Below, in pieces: positions 1 through 7,876 of a stretch of DNA of 64,000 nucleotides (position 1 is the first letter of the stretch; each line of letters opens with the position of its first letter). The notes below the pieces were generated by a model that saw nothing but the letters and a program-made list of their open reading frames with translations, ran no database searches and was not told the DNA's origin. Origin of the DNA: Flavobacterium kingsejongi (GTDB lineage: Bacteria; Bacteroidota; Bacteroidia; Flavobacteriales; Flavobacteriaceae); contig NZ_CP020919.1 in assembly GCF_003076475.1 (NCBI RefSeq), positions 3,472,001 to 3,536,000 of the forward strand. Reading direction: 5' to 3'. The position numbers and the translations under genes are program-made.

Positions 1-599
1 GGGATTACCGCCTGACCAAAAAGATGTACGCTGCCGCAGAAATCGGGACGGAGAATAAAAACACAGTCGACGAACAATTGGATTTCACGACCAAAGGACA
101 ATACATCCGCATTGGTATCGACCTGAATACCTACGAGAACTGGCTGGATATGGAAAACATGATCTTTACCGGTTTTCGATATGGCTATTCCAATTTCAGT
201 CAAAACCTGAACAGCTATTCTATTTATTACAATACAGCTCATACCAATCCGGATAACATCGCACAACCGACACAGCCTAATTTACTGGACAATACGACTG
301 TTTATCCCAACAAGGAATTCAGTGGTCTTTCTGCCCACTGGGTCGAGTTTGTCGCCGGAGTAAAGGCGAAGGTCTACAATAACATCTATATTGGCTTTAG
401 CGCCCGGTTAAACTATCTCATTACCGACAAGAAACCGGAGAATTTTGAAAACCTCTATATCCCTGGATTTAATAAAACCTATGACGGAAGTTTTGGTGTT
501 GGTTTCAATTATACCGTTTCGTATATGATTCCTTTATATAAGAAAGCCAAAAGCAAACCAATCATCATTCCGGATCCGAAAGCACCGAAAGCAAAATAA
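1..599 (+). CDS. DUF6048 family outer membrane beta-barrel protein (5' end cut off)
   Basis: The reading frame is open from base 3 with no start codon in the window, so the N-terminus and any signal peptide lie to the left. The first methionine (base 24) is internal: the residues before it (DYRLTKK) fit the family. The visible ~198 residues show alternating aromatic/polar strands typical of a small outer membrane barrel and end in a Lys/Pro-rich tail (DPKAPKAK). It resembles the DUF6048 proteins of Flavobacteriaceae, whose function is unknown. A clear terminator follows the stop. Family call from memory of conserved strand motifs. Confidence 0.75.
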   Translation, partial: DYRLTKKMYAAAEIGTENKNTVDEQLDFTTKGQYIRIGIDLNTYENWLDMENMIFTGFRYGYSNFSQNLNSYSIYYNTAHTNPDNIAQPTQPNLLDNTTVYPNKEFSGLSAHWVEFVAGVKAKVYNNIYIGFSARLNYLITDKKPENFENLYIPGFNKTYDGSFGVGFNYTVSYMIPLYKKAKSKPIIIPDPKAPKAK

Positions 600-604
600 A
601 AAAC

Positions 605-640
605 AACCCTCCTGATCCTTCAAACCAGGAGGGTTATTTA
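605..640 (+). terminator. Rho-independent terminator after DUF6048 gene
   Basis: Ten-base perfect stem AACCCTCCTG (605-614) / CAGGAGGGTT (626-635) with an 11-base loop, followed by ATTTATTTAT. It sits 5 bases after the stop codon of the DUF6048 gene. Confidence 0.85.
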
Positions 641-699
641 TTTATAAGTACATCTATTTTCTAAGAATCAGGAACAAGTGGACTATATTGTGATCTAAT

Positions 700-731
700 A
701 AAAAAGGCTGCCTTTGGAAGACAGCCTTTTC
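700..731 (-). terminator. Terminator for the leftward small membrane protein/methyltransferase pair
   Basis: Stem AAAAGGCTG (702-710) / CAGCCTTTT (722-730). Read on the minus strand it ends in a run of T, 7 bases after the stop of the gene at 738-968. Confidence 0.8.
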
Positions 732-737
732 GGTTTA

Positions 738-968
738 TTATAATTTCCGTACCCCTTTCAGGAAAATCCATTTCATGAAAATGGCTTCCCCATCGCGGGT
801 CTGTAGTGCTTTAAATTGTGGTGATAATATAGTACTCACCACAAAAGCGGTAAGCGGGATCCAAATACCATTAAGGTGTGTGTATACCGCAATGATATAA
901 CGTGCTGCGATAAACAGCACCGCAAAACTCAATAGCTGGTAAATAAAGGCTTTTGTTTTTAAACTCAT
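738..968 (-). CDS. Small two-helix membrane protein, function unknown
   Basis: 76 residues. Two hydrophobic segments are visible, roughly residues 8-28 (YQLLSFAVLFIAARYIIAVY) and 33-50 (GIWIPLTAFVVSTILSP), with a positively charged C-terminus (FLKGVRKL). This suggests a small inner membrane protein with both ends on the cytoplasmic side. It starts 11 bases after the stop of the THUMP methyltransferase gene on the same strand and shares its terminator, so the two are probably co-transcribed. I do not recognise a named family. Confidence 0.65.
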   Translation of the reverse strand: MSLKTKAFIYQLLSFAVLFIAARYIIAVYTHLNGIWIPLTAFVVSTILSPQFKALQTRDGEAIFMKWIFLKGVRKL

Positions 969-979
969 CTGCGCTGGTA

Positions 980-2167
980 TTATTCGTTGGTCGTATCGGT
1001 TGCTTCTTCTCCCCTGTCCTGGAATTTGGTTCTCTTGCTACCTTCATACATTTCATACTTCACCAATCGGGCTTCGAGGCTACCGTTAAATAGTTTTATT
1101 TTTCGGGAAGGCTTCAGTCCTACAAATTTCAAAGCATCCAGGTTCGCTGTAATAAACCAGGCGTTTGTTCCCGGATAGTTCTTTTTCAGCGTATCGCCTA
1201 TGTTACCATAAAACTGTTCCATCTGTATATCCAGACGCTCGCCATACGGAGGATTGAATACCATGTGTAACGGCCCTTTAGTTTCTTTTTCCGTAGTAAA
1301 AAAATCACGCTGCTCAATTTTTATATATTCATCAAGATTGGCATTTCGGATATTATCTTTTGCTTTGGCCACTGCCGAAGGTGCTTTATCATATCCCTGA
1401 ATGGTATAATGAAACTCACGCACTCTTTTCATCAGGGAGTCGATAATCTGGTCAAAAAGGTCATTATCCCAGTCGTTCCATTTCTCAAAAGCAAATTCCT
1501 TACGGTTCAGGTTTGCCGGGATATTACAGGCGATCATCGCAGCTTCCGCCAACAATGTACCGGATCCACACATCGGATCCAGGAAATCACCCTGTCCTTC
1601 CCAACCGGAAAGCAAAATCATACCGGCTGCCAGCACTTCGTTGATTGGTGCAATATTGGTCGCCGTCCTGTAGCCACGCTGATGCAGGGAGTTTCCAGAA
1701 GTATCTAATGCGACAGAAACCTGGTCTTTGTCAATATGGATGTTAATCCTAAGATCCGGGAAGTCTTTGTCCACACTCGGGCGTTGCCCGGTACGGTTTC
1801 GAAACTGGTCTACAATAGCATCTTTACTTTTCTGGGATACAAACTGGGTATGTTTGAAATAATCCGAATGCACCGTTGTATCAATTACAAAAGTCTGGTT
1901 GGCATTCAGGTATTTCGACCAGTCAATCCCGGAAATCCCTTTGTACAATCCCTGCTCATTATTGGCACGGAAGTAATAAATCGGTTTTAGGATTTTCAAT
2001 GCCGTACGCAACGCCAGATTGGCCTTGTACATAAATCCCTTATCACCAACAAAGCTCACCATACGCACGCCCTGTTCCACATCCTGTGCGCCTAAAAGCA
2101 ATAACTCTTTGGCTAATATCTCTTCAAAACCAAAAAAGGTCTTGGCAATCATCTTAAAATTTTCCAT
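980..2167 (-). CDS. THUMP domain class I SAM-dependent RNA methyltransferase (RlmL N-terminal-like)
   Basis: 395 residues. The N-terminal ~160 residues match the ferredoxin-like plus THUMP RNA-binding module (FFGFEEILAKEL, later LRINIHIDKDQVSVALDTSG and HQRGYR). The rest is a Rossmann methyltransferase with the SAM loop DPMCGSGT (about 198) and catalytic motif NPPY (about 305). This matches the family of bacterial 23S rRNA m2G methyltransferases (RlmL/YcbY N-terminal half) often annotated as N6-adenine-specific methylase. NPPY supports methylation of an exocyclic amino group. It is shorter than the E. coli fused RlmKL, so only one methyltransferase domain is present. The exact rRNA target cannot be told from sequence. 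Confidence 0.88.
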   Translation of the reverse strand: MENFKMIAKTFFGFEEILAKELLLLGAQDVEQGVRMVSFVGDKGFMYKANLALRTALKILKPIYYFRANNEQGLYKGISGIDWSKYLNANQTFVIDTTVHSDYFKHTQFVSQKSKDAIVDQFRNRTGQRPSVDKDFPDLRINIHIDKDQVSVALDTSGNSLHQRGYRTATNIAPINEVLAAGMILLSGWEGQGDFLDPMCGSGTLLAEAAMIACNIPANLNRKEFAFEKWNDWDNDLFDQIIDSLMKRVREFHYTIQGYDKAPSAVAKAKDNIRNANLDEYIKIEQRDFFTTEKETKGPLHMVFNPPYGERLDIQMEQFYGNIGDTLKKNYPGTNAWFITANLDALKFVGLKPSRKIKLFNGSLEARLVKYEMYEGSKRTKFQDRGEEATDTTNE

Positions 2168-2344
2168 ATTTTCTAAATTCCAATCCGTAAAATCAAAATG
2201 CTCTATCTGAGAATTTAAATTTACTATCGTCCATTCTTATAATTCCTGCCAAAAATACACTAAATTTGTCGGCTTTTAAAATTCAGTTCGAACCTTAACT
2301 ATGGTCTTGCACCAAAACCGGGCTGAACCTAACAAAACTACACT

Positions 2345-3076
2345 ATGCACAAAGAAAACAAAACTTGGTTTGCCTCATGGTTTGATTCCCCTTACTACCA
2401 TATTCTGTACAAAGACAGAGACTATGAGGAAGCACAACTGTTTGTTGATAATATCACCAACTACCTGAATCTTCCGGAAGATTCAAAAATACTGGACCTG
2501 GCCTGTGGAAAAGGGCGCCATTCCATCTACATGAATAAGCTCGGGTACAATGTTACCGGTGCCGACCTCTCTCCCAACAGTATCGAAGAAGCTAAACAAT
2601 TCGAAAATGATACCCTTCATTTTGAAGTACACGACATGCGTGAGCCTTTCGAACAGAAATTTGATGCTATTGTCAATTTGTTTACCAGCTTCGGTTATTT
2701 TGAAAATGATGCCGACAACCTGCTTACATTAAAAGCCATTCAGCACAGCCTTACCGAATATGGGTTTGCCGTAATTGACTTTATGAATGTGAATCGTGTG
2801 ATCAACAATCTGGTACCCGAAGAATTAAAAACGGTAGACGGAATTGATTTCCACATTAAGCGTTACCACCAGGATGGCTACATTATCAAGGACATTGATT
2901 TTGAAGACGATGGGGAAAAATTCCACTTTACCGAAAGGGTAAAAGCATTAACACTTCAGGATTTCCAATCCATGATGGACGAAGCCGGTATCTACCTGTT
3001 GGATATTTTTGGCGATTACAAACTGAGAAAATTTCACAAAGACGAAAGCGAGCGACTCATTCTGATTTTCAAATAA
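2345..3076 (+). CDS. Class I SAM-dependent methyltransferase, substrate unknown
   Basis: 243 residues. SAM-binding motif I is LDLACGKGRHS (about residues 48-58), followed by the acidic strand end VTGADLSPNSI and by DAIVNLFTSFGYF (motif IV region), the usual order for a Rossmann methyltransferase of the Methyltransf_25 type. The stop is one base before the start of the ZIP transporter gene, so the two are translationally close and probably one operon. A TAAATTTG box at 2261-2268 resembles a Bacteroidetes -7 element, but no matching TTG lies 19 bases upstream. Substrate cannot be inferred. Confidence 0.85.
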   Translation: MHKENKTWFASWFDSPYYHILYKDRDYEEAQLFVDNITNYLNLPEDSKILDLACGKGRHSIYMNKLGYNVTGADLSPNSIEEAKQFENDTLHFEVHDMREPFEQKFDAIVNLFTSFGYFENDADNLLTLKAIQHSLTEYGFAVIDFMNVNRVINNLVPEELKTVDGIDFHIKRYHQDGYIIKDIDFEDDGEKFHFTERVKALTLQDFQSMMDEAGIYLLDIFGDYKLRKFHKDESERLILIFK

Positions 3077-3077
3077 T

Positions 3078-3770
3078 ATGAAATACCTTTTACCACTTTT
3101 TTCTGTTTTGATGGGCTATGCTATTGCATTGTTCCTGAAACCGCAAGACAAAAAAAACCTGAAGCTCCTTTTGGCTTTCAGTGGTTCATTTCTTTTATCT
3201 CTCACCGTGATGCACCTCCTGCCGGAAGTGTACCACGAGGAGTCTCATGTCCATGAGGGCAGCCATAACAATCCGATAGGATTGTTTATTATGATAGGTA
3301 TCCTGTTTCAGATTATCCTGGAATTTTTTTCCAAAGGAGCCGAACACGGGCATGTTCACGGACATGAGGAGATACATCATATCCCCTGGTCTTTATTTAT
3401 CAGCCTTTGTATCCATGCGCTATTGGAGGGATTCCCGGTAAGCCATCACAATGACCTTGCGATTGGAATTGCGATACACCATTTGCCTATTGCCATCATC
3501 CTGACTACTTTTTTTGTCAATGCCAAACTCCGAAAACCAGCGATATTGCTGTTCATGGTAACCTTTGCGGTAATGACACCTTTAGGTACCGTCATTTCAC
3601 AATACCTGCCCTTACTGAACCAGTATTATGCTGAAATTTCGGCTGTTGTTATAGGAATCCTGTTCCATATTTCATCGACAATCATCTTTGAAGCCAGCGA
3701 AAATCATAAATTCAACACCGCCAAGGTATCCATGATTGTATTGGGAATCCTGTTGGCCTACCTGTTATAA
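3078..3770 (+). CDS. ZIP family divalent metal transporter
   Basis: 230 residues with about seven hydrophobic segments. A histidine-rich cytoplasmic loop (HEESHVHEGSH and HGHVHGHEEIHH) lies between early helices. The family's metal-pathway signatures are in the later helices: HALLEGFPVSHH and AIGIAIHHLPIA. Such proteins import Zn2+ or Fe2+ across the inner membrane. The gene begins one base after the methyltransferase stop. No Zur or Fur operator was recognised upstream. The family is certain in outline, the metal is not. Confidence 0.88.
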   Translation: MKYLLPLFSVLMGYAIALFLKPQDKKNLKLLLAFSGSFLLSLTVMHLLPEVYHEESHVHEGSHNNPIGLFIMIGILFQIILEFFSKGAEHGHVHGHEEIHHIPWSLFISLCIHALLEGFPVSHHNDLAIGIAIHHLPIAIILTTFFVNAKLRKPAILLFMVTFAVMTPLGTVISQYLPLLNQYYAEISAVVIGILFHISSTIIFEASENHKFNTAKVSMIVLGILLAYLL

Positions 3771-3993
3771 TATCCAGATCCTGCCTATCCGTAACGGCCG
3801 GCCGGCCTGCTGTATTTTTTTCCTACTCCCGAATCGTATGGAGTAGGAAAAACATACTGTCTACCATTTCTTTGAATTTATCGCCTATTTACTGTACCCA
3901 TACACTTGCTTCATAACCGGAACATCCTGCTTAGGGACCTGGACAACTATGGCAATAGACTGGGCTAGCCTATTTATTTCGGGAGTAGTCGTT
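3771..3993. other. Intergenic stretch with GC-rich palindrome, AT-flanked inverted repeat and decayed 21-bp repeats
   Basis: No gene is seen. It contains a GC-rich palindrome GGCCGGCCGGCC (3796-3807) and a 13-bp perfect inverted repeat (3817-3829 / 3840-3852, core TCCTACTCC/GGAGTAGGA). The string CTACTCCCGAA (3823-3833) recurs inverted as TTCGGGAGTAG at 3978-3988. From about 3906 to 3989 a degenerate 21-base period is visible, for example CTTCATAAC at 3909 and CTTAGGGAC at 3930. This is probably the left part of the repeat array continued beyond the IS256 element. Confidence 0.55.
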
Positions 3994-5349
3994 AGATTGT
4001 GTAAACGTAGAAATTGATTTTAATTTGATTTGAGATTTTAAGGCTTAGCCAAAAAACAACAGATCATTAAGTATAGAATTTAAAAGAACTACATTTAAAT
4101 AATTTAAAAAGAGCGGATTATGATCGAAGATGGTAAATTACCCAAAGATTTTGCAAAGCAATTTAAAAACAAAGAAGACTTCCATACTTTTTTTCAAGAC
4201 CTGTATAAACAAGGCATTGAACAACTACTCCAGGGAGAATTGGATGCTCATCTGGGATATGAGAAGCATAATATTGACGGATACAATACAGGCAATAGCC
4301 GTAATGGTTCTTTCTCAAAGAATATAAAATCAGAGACTTTGGGCAATATGGTCCTGGCTATTCCCCGGGATAGAAATGGTGAATTCGAGCCTCAGGTCAT
4401 CGGAAAAGGCCAATCGATGAGTGAAAAGATTGAAGATGCTATTTTAGGAATGTACAGTCGTGGAATGACCCGTAGTGATATTGTAGAACAAGTTAAAGAA
4501 GTTTATGGGATATCAGTAAGTGAGTCCACGATTTCGACCATCTCTGATAGAATACTGGCTGATGTTGATTTATGGACTAAAAGGGCTTTAGAACCACAGT
4601 ATCTGATTGTTTGGATGGATGCTGTGCATATGAAAGTAAGAACAGATGGGAAATATGAAAACCATGCAATTTACATTGTAATCGGACTAAAAACAGATGG
4701 TAAGAAAGAAGTATTAGGAATGTGGCTAAATAAAGAAGAGTCGGCTTCATTTTGGATGACTGTACTCTCTGACATAAAATCTCGTGGAGTAAAGGATATT
4801 CTCATTGCCTGTACAGATAACCTTACCGGATTTACAAAAGCTATCAGAGGTGTTTTTCCAAATACAGAATCCCAGCTTTGCATTGTTCATCAAATAAGGA
4901 ATAGCCTTAAGTTTGTAGTAGTTAAGGATAGAAAAGCATTTTGCAGTGCAATGAAAGAAGTATATACTGCAATAAATCAGGAAGAAGCCGTTTTAGCTCT
5001 GGCTGAATTTAAAAAAAACTGGGAAGCAAAATATAAATATGCCGTTTGCTCCTGGGAAAAGAATTGGGAAAATCTCATGCCTTTTTTGGCCTATCCTGCT
5101 GAAATCAGGAAAATAATGTACACCACAAATACAATAGAAAACTTAAACAGGGGAATTAGAAAATATACCAAAACAAAAGTGCAGTTCCCAGATGAAAAAA
5201 GCGTCAAGAAATCAGTCTATTTAGCAATACAAAATTGTGAAAAAAGCTGGATAAATGCAATACCAAGCTGGGGATTAATCATGAATCAGTTCTTGGTCAT
5301 ATTTGGAGAAAGGTGTAATATTAAACACTAAGAACTGTTTACACAAAAT
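3994..5349 (+). mobile_element. IS256-family insertion sequence
   Basis: An intact transposase gene is bracketed by inverted ends sharing the 10-mer TTGTGTAAAC (3997-4006) and GTTTACACAA (5337-5346). The outer ends are imperfect (AGATTGTG against AATTTTGTG read inwards), so the borders are good to only a few bases. No convincing 8-9 bp target duplication was found. That suggests an old insertion, or mutation or rearrangement of the flanks. Both flanks show the same 21-base periodicity, so the element appears to have landed inside a repeat array. Confidence 0.8.
4120..5331 (+). CDS. IS256-family transposase, apparently intact
   Basis: 403 residues, the normal length for this family. The DDE catalytic triad is visible: Asp in VWMDAVHMKVR (about 167), Asp in ACTDNLTGF (about 233), and Glu in TNTIENLNRGIRK (about 341). 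The C/H motif CIVHQIRNSLK lies between the second Asp and the Glu, as expected for the Transposase_mut family. The N-terminal region carries the usual LLQGELDAHLGYEKH and GNSRNGSFSKNI segments. There are no internal stops or frameshifts, so the copy could be active. About 110 bases of AT-rich leader separate the left end from the start codon. Confidence 0.95.
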   Translation: MIEDGKLPKDFAKQFKNKEDFHTFFQDLYKQGIEQLLQGELDAHLGYEKHNIDGYNTGNSRNGSFSKNIKSETLGNMVLAIPRDRNGEFEPQVIGKGQSMSEKIEDAILGMYSRGMTRSDIVEQVKEVYGISVSESTISTISDRILADVDLWTKRALEPQYLIVWMDAVHMKVRTDGKYENHAIYIVIGLKTDGKKEVLGMWLNKEESASFWMTVLSDIKSRGVKDILIACTDNLTGFTKAIRGVFPNTESQLCIVHQIRNSLKFVVVKDRKAFCSAMKEVYTAINQEEAVLALAEFKKNWEAKYKYAVCSWEKNWENLMPFLAYPAEIRKIMYTTNTIENLNRGIRKYTKTKVQFPDEKSVKKSVYLAIQNCEKSWINAIPSWGLIMNQFLVIFGERCNIKH

Positions 5350-5360
5350 TTCGACCAGTC

Positions 5361-5549
5361 TCTTTATTTCGTCCGAAATCCGGGTTAATACCTTAAAAAA
5401 CGGACCTAAGGAACCTCAAATTCCAGCTTCAGAAGTGCGGCATCCTGGTTAAAGGCTACGAAATACAGCTTCGGAACCACGAATTCGAGGTAAAATACCA
5501 GGGCATGCTCGTTATAAACTACGATATTCGGCTCCGGAAATTCAAAATC
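5361..5549 (+). repeat. Degenerate 21-bp-period tandem repeat (7-codon heptads)
   Basis: Nine consecutive 21-base units run from 5361 to 5549. The best four landmarks are exactly in phase: GACCTAAGGAAC (5403), CAGCTTCAGAAG (5424), CAGCTTCGGAAC (5466) and CGGCTCCGGAAA (5529), spaced 21, 42 and 63 bases. Read in the plus frame the units give heptads of the form x-L/V-K/R-N-x-x-I/F (DLRNLKF, QLQKCGI, QLRNHEF, RLRKFKI). The frame has no ATG and an in-frame TAA at 5394, so a real protein is unlikely. The same phase seems to exist left of the IS256 element (3906-3989). No function is known to me. Confidence 0.7.
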
Positions 5550-5735
5550 TGACGCTAAGTAACCGGAAAAAGCGGCGAATTCCGTTGTTGTACTATTACG
5601 CAATCCCATTAAAATTTATAAAAGATAAATCCTCTTTTCAGAATATAATTTTAGAAATCTCATTAACTTTGAGAATCTGAAAAAAAACAGGTAAAACAAG
5701 TCGCAATGACTGCTTTCCCTATAAAGTACCACATC

Positions 5736-6548
5736 ATGCAGTTTACCAAAACCACTGAGCAGAATTCAAACTATGAGCATCTGGAAACGATGAGCGTATC
5801 GGAACTGTTGTCCAATATCAATGCCGAAGACCAAACGGTTCCAACAGCTGTAGCCAAAGCATTGCCCCAAATAGAATCCCTGGTTACCCAAACTGTAGCG
5901 CAACTCAAAAAAGGCGGCAGGATTTTTTATATTGGTGCCGGAACCAGCGGCCGTTTGGGCGTTGTAGATGCTTCGGAATGCCCGCCTACTTTTGGTGTTC
6001 CCTATGATCTGGTCAATGGTATCATTGCCGGTGGTGACCTGGCCATTCGTAAAGCTGTTGAAAATGCTGAAGATGATCGCGAACAAGCATGGAAAGACTT
6101 ACAGCAGCATGGAATAAATGGAAATGATATTGTAATTGGCATTGCTGCCTCCGGAACCACTCCCTATGTCATTGGTGGGCTTGAAGCCTGTAACGCGAAT
6201 GGTATTCCTACAGGATGCATCACCTGTAACGCAGGAAGCCCGCTTTCGATAACGGCCAAGTATCCGGTTGTTGTTATTGTAGGGCCCGAATTTGTAACCG
6301 GAAGTTCCAGGATGAAAGCGGGTACTGCGCAAAAACTGGTCCTCAATATGATCTCGACGGCTACCATGATCCAGTTGGGGAAAGTCAAAGGCAACAAAAT
6401 GGTCGATATGCAGCTCAGCAATGATAAACTGGTACACCGTGCCGCCCGTATGATTATAGAAGAACTTGGTGTTTCCGATGAAACCGCCAACGCCCTGCTC
6501 AAAGAATACGGAAACGTACGCAATTCAATCGAAAATTATAAACGATAA
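5736..6548 (+). CDS. murQ: N-acetylmuramic acid 6-phosphate etherase
   Basis: 270 residues from the chosen start. MurQ cleaves the lactyl ether of MurNAc 6-phosphate to GlcNAc 6-phosphate and lactate during cell wall recycling in the cytoplasm. The SIS-domain signature GAGTSGRLGVVDASECPPTFG region is clear (only the core GRLGVVDASECPPTF need be noted), containing the catalytic Glu of SECPPTF, and later GSSRMKAGTAQKLVLN and HRAARMI. An in-frame ATG also exists at 5706, but homologues as I recall them begin near MQFTKTTEQ, so 5736 is preferred. A TAACTTTG box (5664-5671) could be the -7 element. DUF6095 and pentapeptide genes follow on the same strand. Confidence 0.93.
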   Translation: MQFTKTTEQNSNYEHLETMSVSELLSNINAEDQTVPTAVAKALPQIESLVTQTVAQLKKGGRIFYIGAGTSGRLGVVDASECPPTFGVPYDLVNGIIAGGDLAIRKAVENAEDDREQAWKDLQQHGINGNDIVIGIAASGTTPYVIGGLEACNANGIPTGCITCNAGSPLSITAKYPVVVIVGPEFVTGSSRMKAGTAQKLVLNMISTATMIQLGKVKGNKMVDMQLSNDKLVHRAARMIIEELGVSDETANALLKEYGNVRNSIENYKR

Positions 6549-6586
6549 TCTATCCTCAAAAACGGATCATCCTATTCCATACAATA

Positions 6587-6808
6587 ATGGCAAACAAAAA
6601 AATACTCTTTCGGGGCATCAAATACCTGGGTTGGTCACTTCCCCTGTTTTTTATTGGCCCGGTAGTCATTCACAGTTCTTTTAAAAACCAAAATAACCCG
6701 CTCTATTATGTAGTACTCGCCCTGGGTATTATCATATGCTTGAGTGCCATGTTATTGCTGTTCCGCGGCGTACAAACGGTTGTAAAAAGCTTATTCGACC
6801 ATGAATGA
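6587..6808 (+). CDS. DUF6095 family small membrane protein
   Basis: 73 residues with two hydrophobic helices (about 12-30, GIKYLGWSLPLFFIGPVVI, and 40-60, VVLALGIIICLSAMLLLF). The layout and the N-terminal KKILFRGIKYLGW motif match the Flavobacteria-restricted DUF6095 family, of unknown function. It follows murQ by 38 bases and its stop overlaps the start of the pentapeptide-repeat gene, so murQ, this gene and the next are likely one transcript. Confidence 0.8.
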   Translation: MANKKILFRGIKYLGWSLPLFFIGPVVIHSSFKNQNNPLYYVVLALGIIICLSAMLLLFRGVQTVVKSLFDHE

Positions 6809-7373
6809 ATTGATCCACATCGATAAAACCTTCTCCAAGATCACCTATTCCGAGAAATCCATCCGGAACCGGGAATTTGAGAATTGTGTTTTTGAAGGCT
6901 GTAATTTTTACAACACTGATTTTGCCTATAACCAATTTAGTGACTGTACCTTCAACAATTGCAACCTGTCCATGACCAGCCTGAATGGATCGGGACTGAA
7001 GACTGTCACGTTTGAAGAATGTAAGCTCTTAGGTATCAAGTTTCATGAATGTGATGATTTCCTGTTTGCTGTGACTTTCACAGACTGCACGATGGATTAT
7101 GCCTCTTTTATCAATAAGAAAATGCCCAAAACAGTATTTCGAAACTGTTCGTTGCAGGAAGTCAATTTCTCCGGAACCGATTTGACCAAAGCAGTGTTTG
7201 ACAACGCCAATCTGCTTCGGGCTATTTTTGATGAAACTACACTTACCGAAGCTGATTTTTCAACGGCCTATAATTTCACTATGGATCCGGAACGCAATAC
7301 CATCCGTAAGGCAAAATTTGCCACCAAAGATCTGGCAGGGCTTTTAGAAAAATATGATTTAAAAATCCAATAA
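6801..7373 (+). CDS. Pentapeptide-repeat protein, Qnr-like
   Basis: 190 residues, mostly tandem pentapeptides of the A(D/N)LxF type (FENCVFEGCNF, FNNCNLSMTSL, FSGTDLTKAVFDNANL), which fold as a right-handed quadrilateral beta-helix. The C-terminal segment DLAGLLEKYDLKI resembles the dimerising tail of Qnr proteins (ASLLMERLGI), and the CxLLGIKFHxC stretch resembles the Qnr ALGIEIRHC segment. Qnr-type proteins bind gyrase or topoisomerase IV and relieve quinolone inhibition. The topoisomerase IV genes lie 2 kb downstream on the other strand. The start overlaps the previous stop by 8 bases. The Qnr likeness is an inference; other pentapeptide proteins have unrelated roles. Confidence 0.82.
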   Translation: MNELIHIDKTFSKITYSEKSIRNREFENCVFEGCNFYNTDFAYNQFSDCTFNNCNLSMTSLNGSGLKTVTFEECKLLGIKFHECDDFLFAVTFTDCTMDYASFINKKMPKTVFRNCSLQEVNFSGTDLTKAVFDNANLLRAIFDETTLTEADFSTAYNFTMDPERNTIRKAKFATKDLAGLLEKYDLKIQ

Positions 7374-7390
7374 TTTAATCCGCTATACCT

Positions 7391-7876
7391 ATGGATCTGA
7401 ATGAGACTTACCTTGTAAATGTAAAAAAGCAATTCGTATACTATAAAACTGTTGCCGAAAAAGCCATTGCACAGTTGGAAGAAAACCAGCTTTTTGTCGC
7501 ACTGAATGACGATACCAATAGTATTTCGGTGATCATCAAGCACCTGAATGGTAATATGCTGTCCCGATGGACCGATTTCCTGACTGCTGATGGCGAAAAA
7601 GAATGGCGGGACCGTGACGCAGAGTTTATCGATACCTATACCAGTAAAGCTGAAGTGATGGAAAAATGGGATGCCGGATGGAAATGCCTCCTGAATGGAC
7701 TGGACAGCCTGGCTCCGGAGCAATTGTCTACTATTGTTTACCTGCGTAATGAAGGCCATACGGTAATTGAAGCCATCAACCGCCAATTAGCGCATTATCC
7801 GTACCATATTGGCCAAATTGTCTTCTATGCAAAACTGCTAAAAAAAGGAAACTGGGATAGTTCTGTCCATCCCTAA
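7391..7876 (+). CDS. DUF1572/DinB-like protein with probable C-terminal frameshift
   Basis: 161 residues. A four-helix DinB-like fold is suggested, with putative metal ligand histidines in IIKHLNGNM (about 56) and QLAHYPYHIGQI (about 136 and 140). Members are thiol- or metal-dependent enzymes of mostly unknown substrate. The open frame stops at TAA 7874-7876. If the T at 7874 is skipped, the reading continues for 32 codons to TAA at 7971-7973 (starting KNGSKEHNSTMFSKDK), which resembles the usual C-terminus of DUF1572 proteins after a PKGxS-like turn. A one-base insertion has therefore probably shortened the protein. The catalytic-looking part is intact. Confidence 0.8.
   Translation: MDLNETYLVNVKKQFVYYKTVAEKAIAQLEENQLFVALNDDTNSISVIIKHLNGNMLSRWTDFLTADGEKEWRDRDAEFIDTYTSKAEVMEKWDAGWKCLLNGLDSLAPEQLSTIVYLRNEGHTVIEAINRQLAHYPYHIGQIVFYAKLLKKGNWDSSVHP

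Noticed and set aside
3817..3852. Terminator for the ZIP transporter gene
   Set aside because: The 13-bp palindrome has T before and A after the stem on both strands, the wrong arrangement for an intrinsic terminator; kept only as an inverted repeat.
3994..5349. Clear target-site duplication for the IS256 element
   Set aside because: The bases next to both ends (AGTCGT.. and ..TTCGACC) do not give a convincing 8-9 bp direct repeat.
5406..5609. 67-codon minus-strand frame next to the IS256 element
   Set aside because: It is the complement of the 21-base repeat array. Its apparent pattern comes from the repeat.
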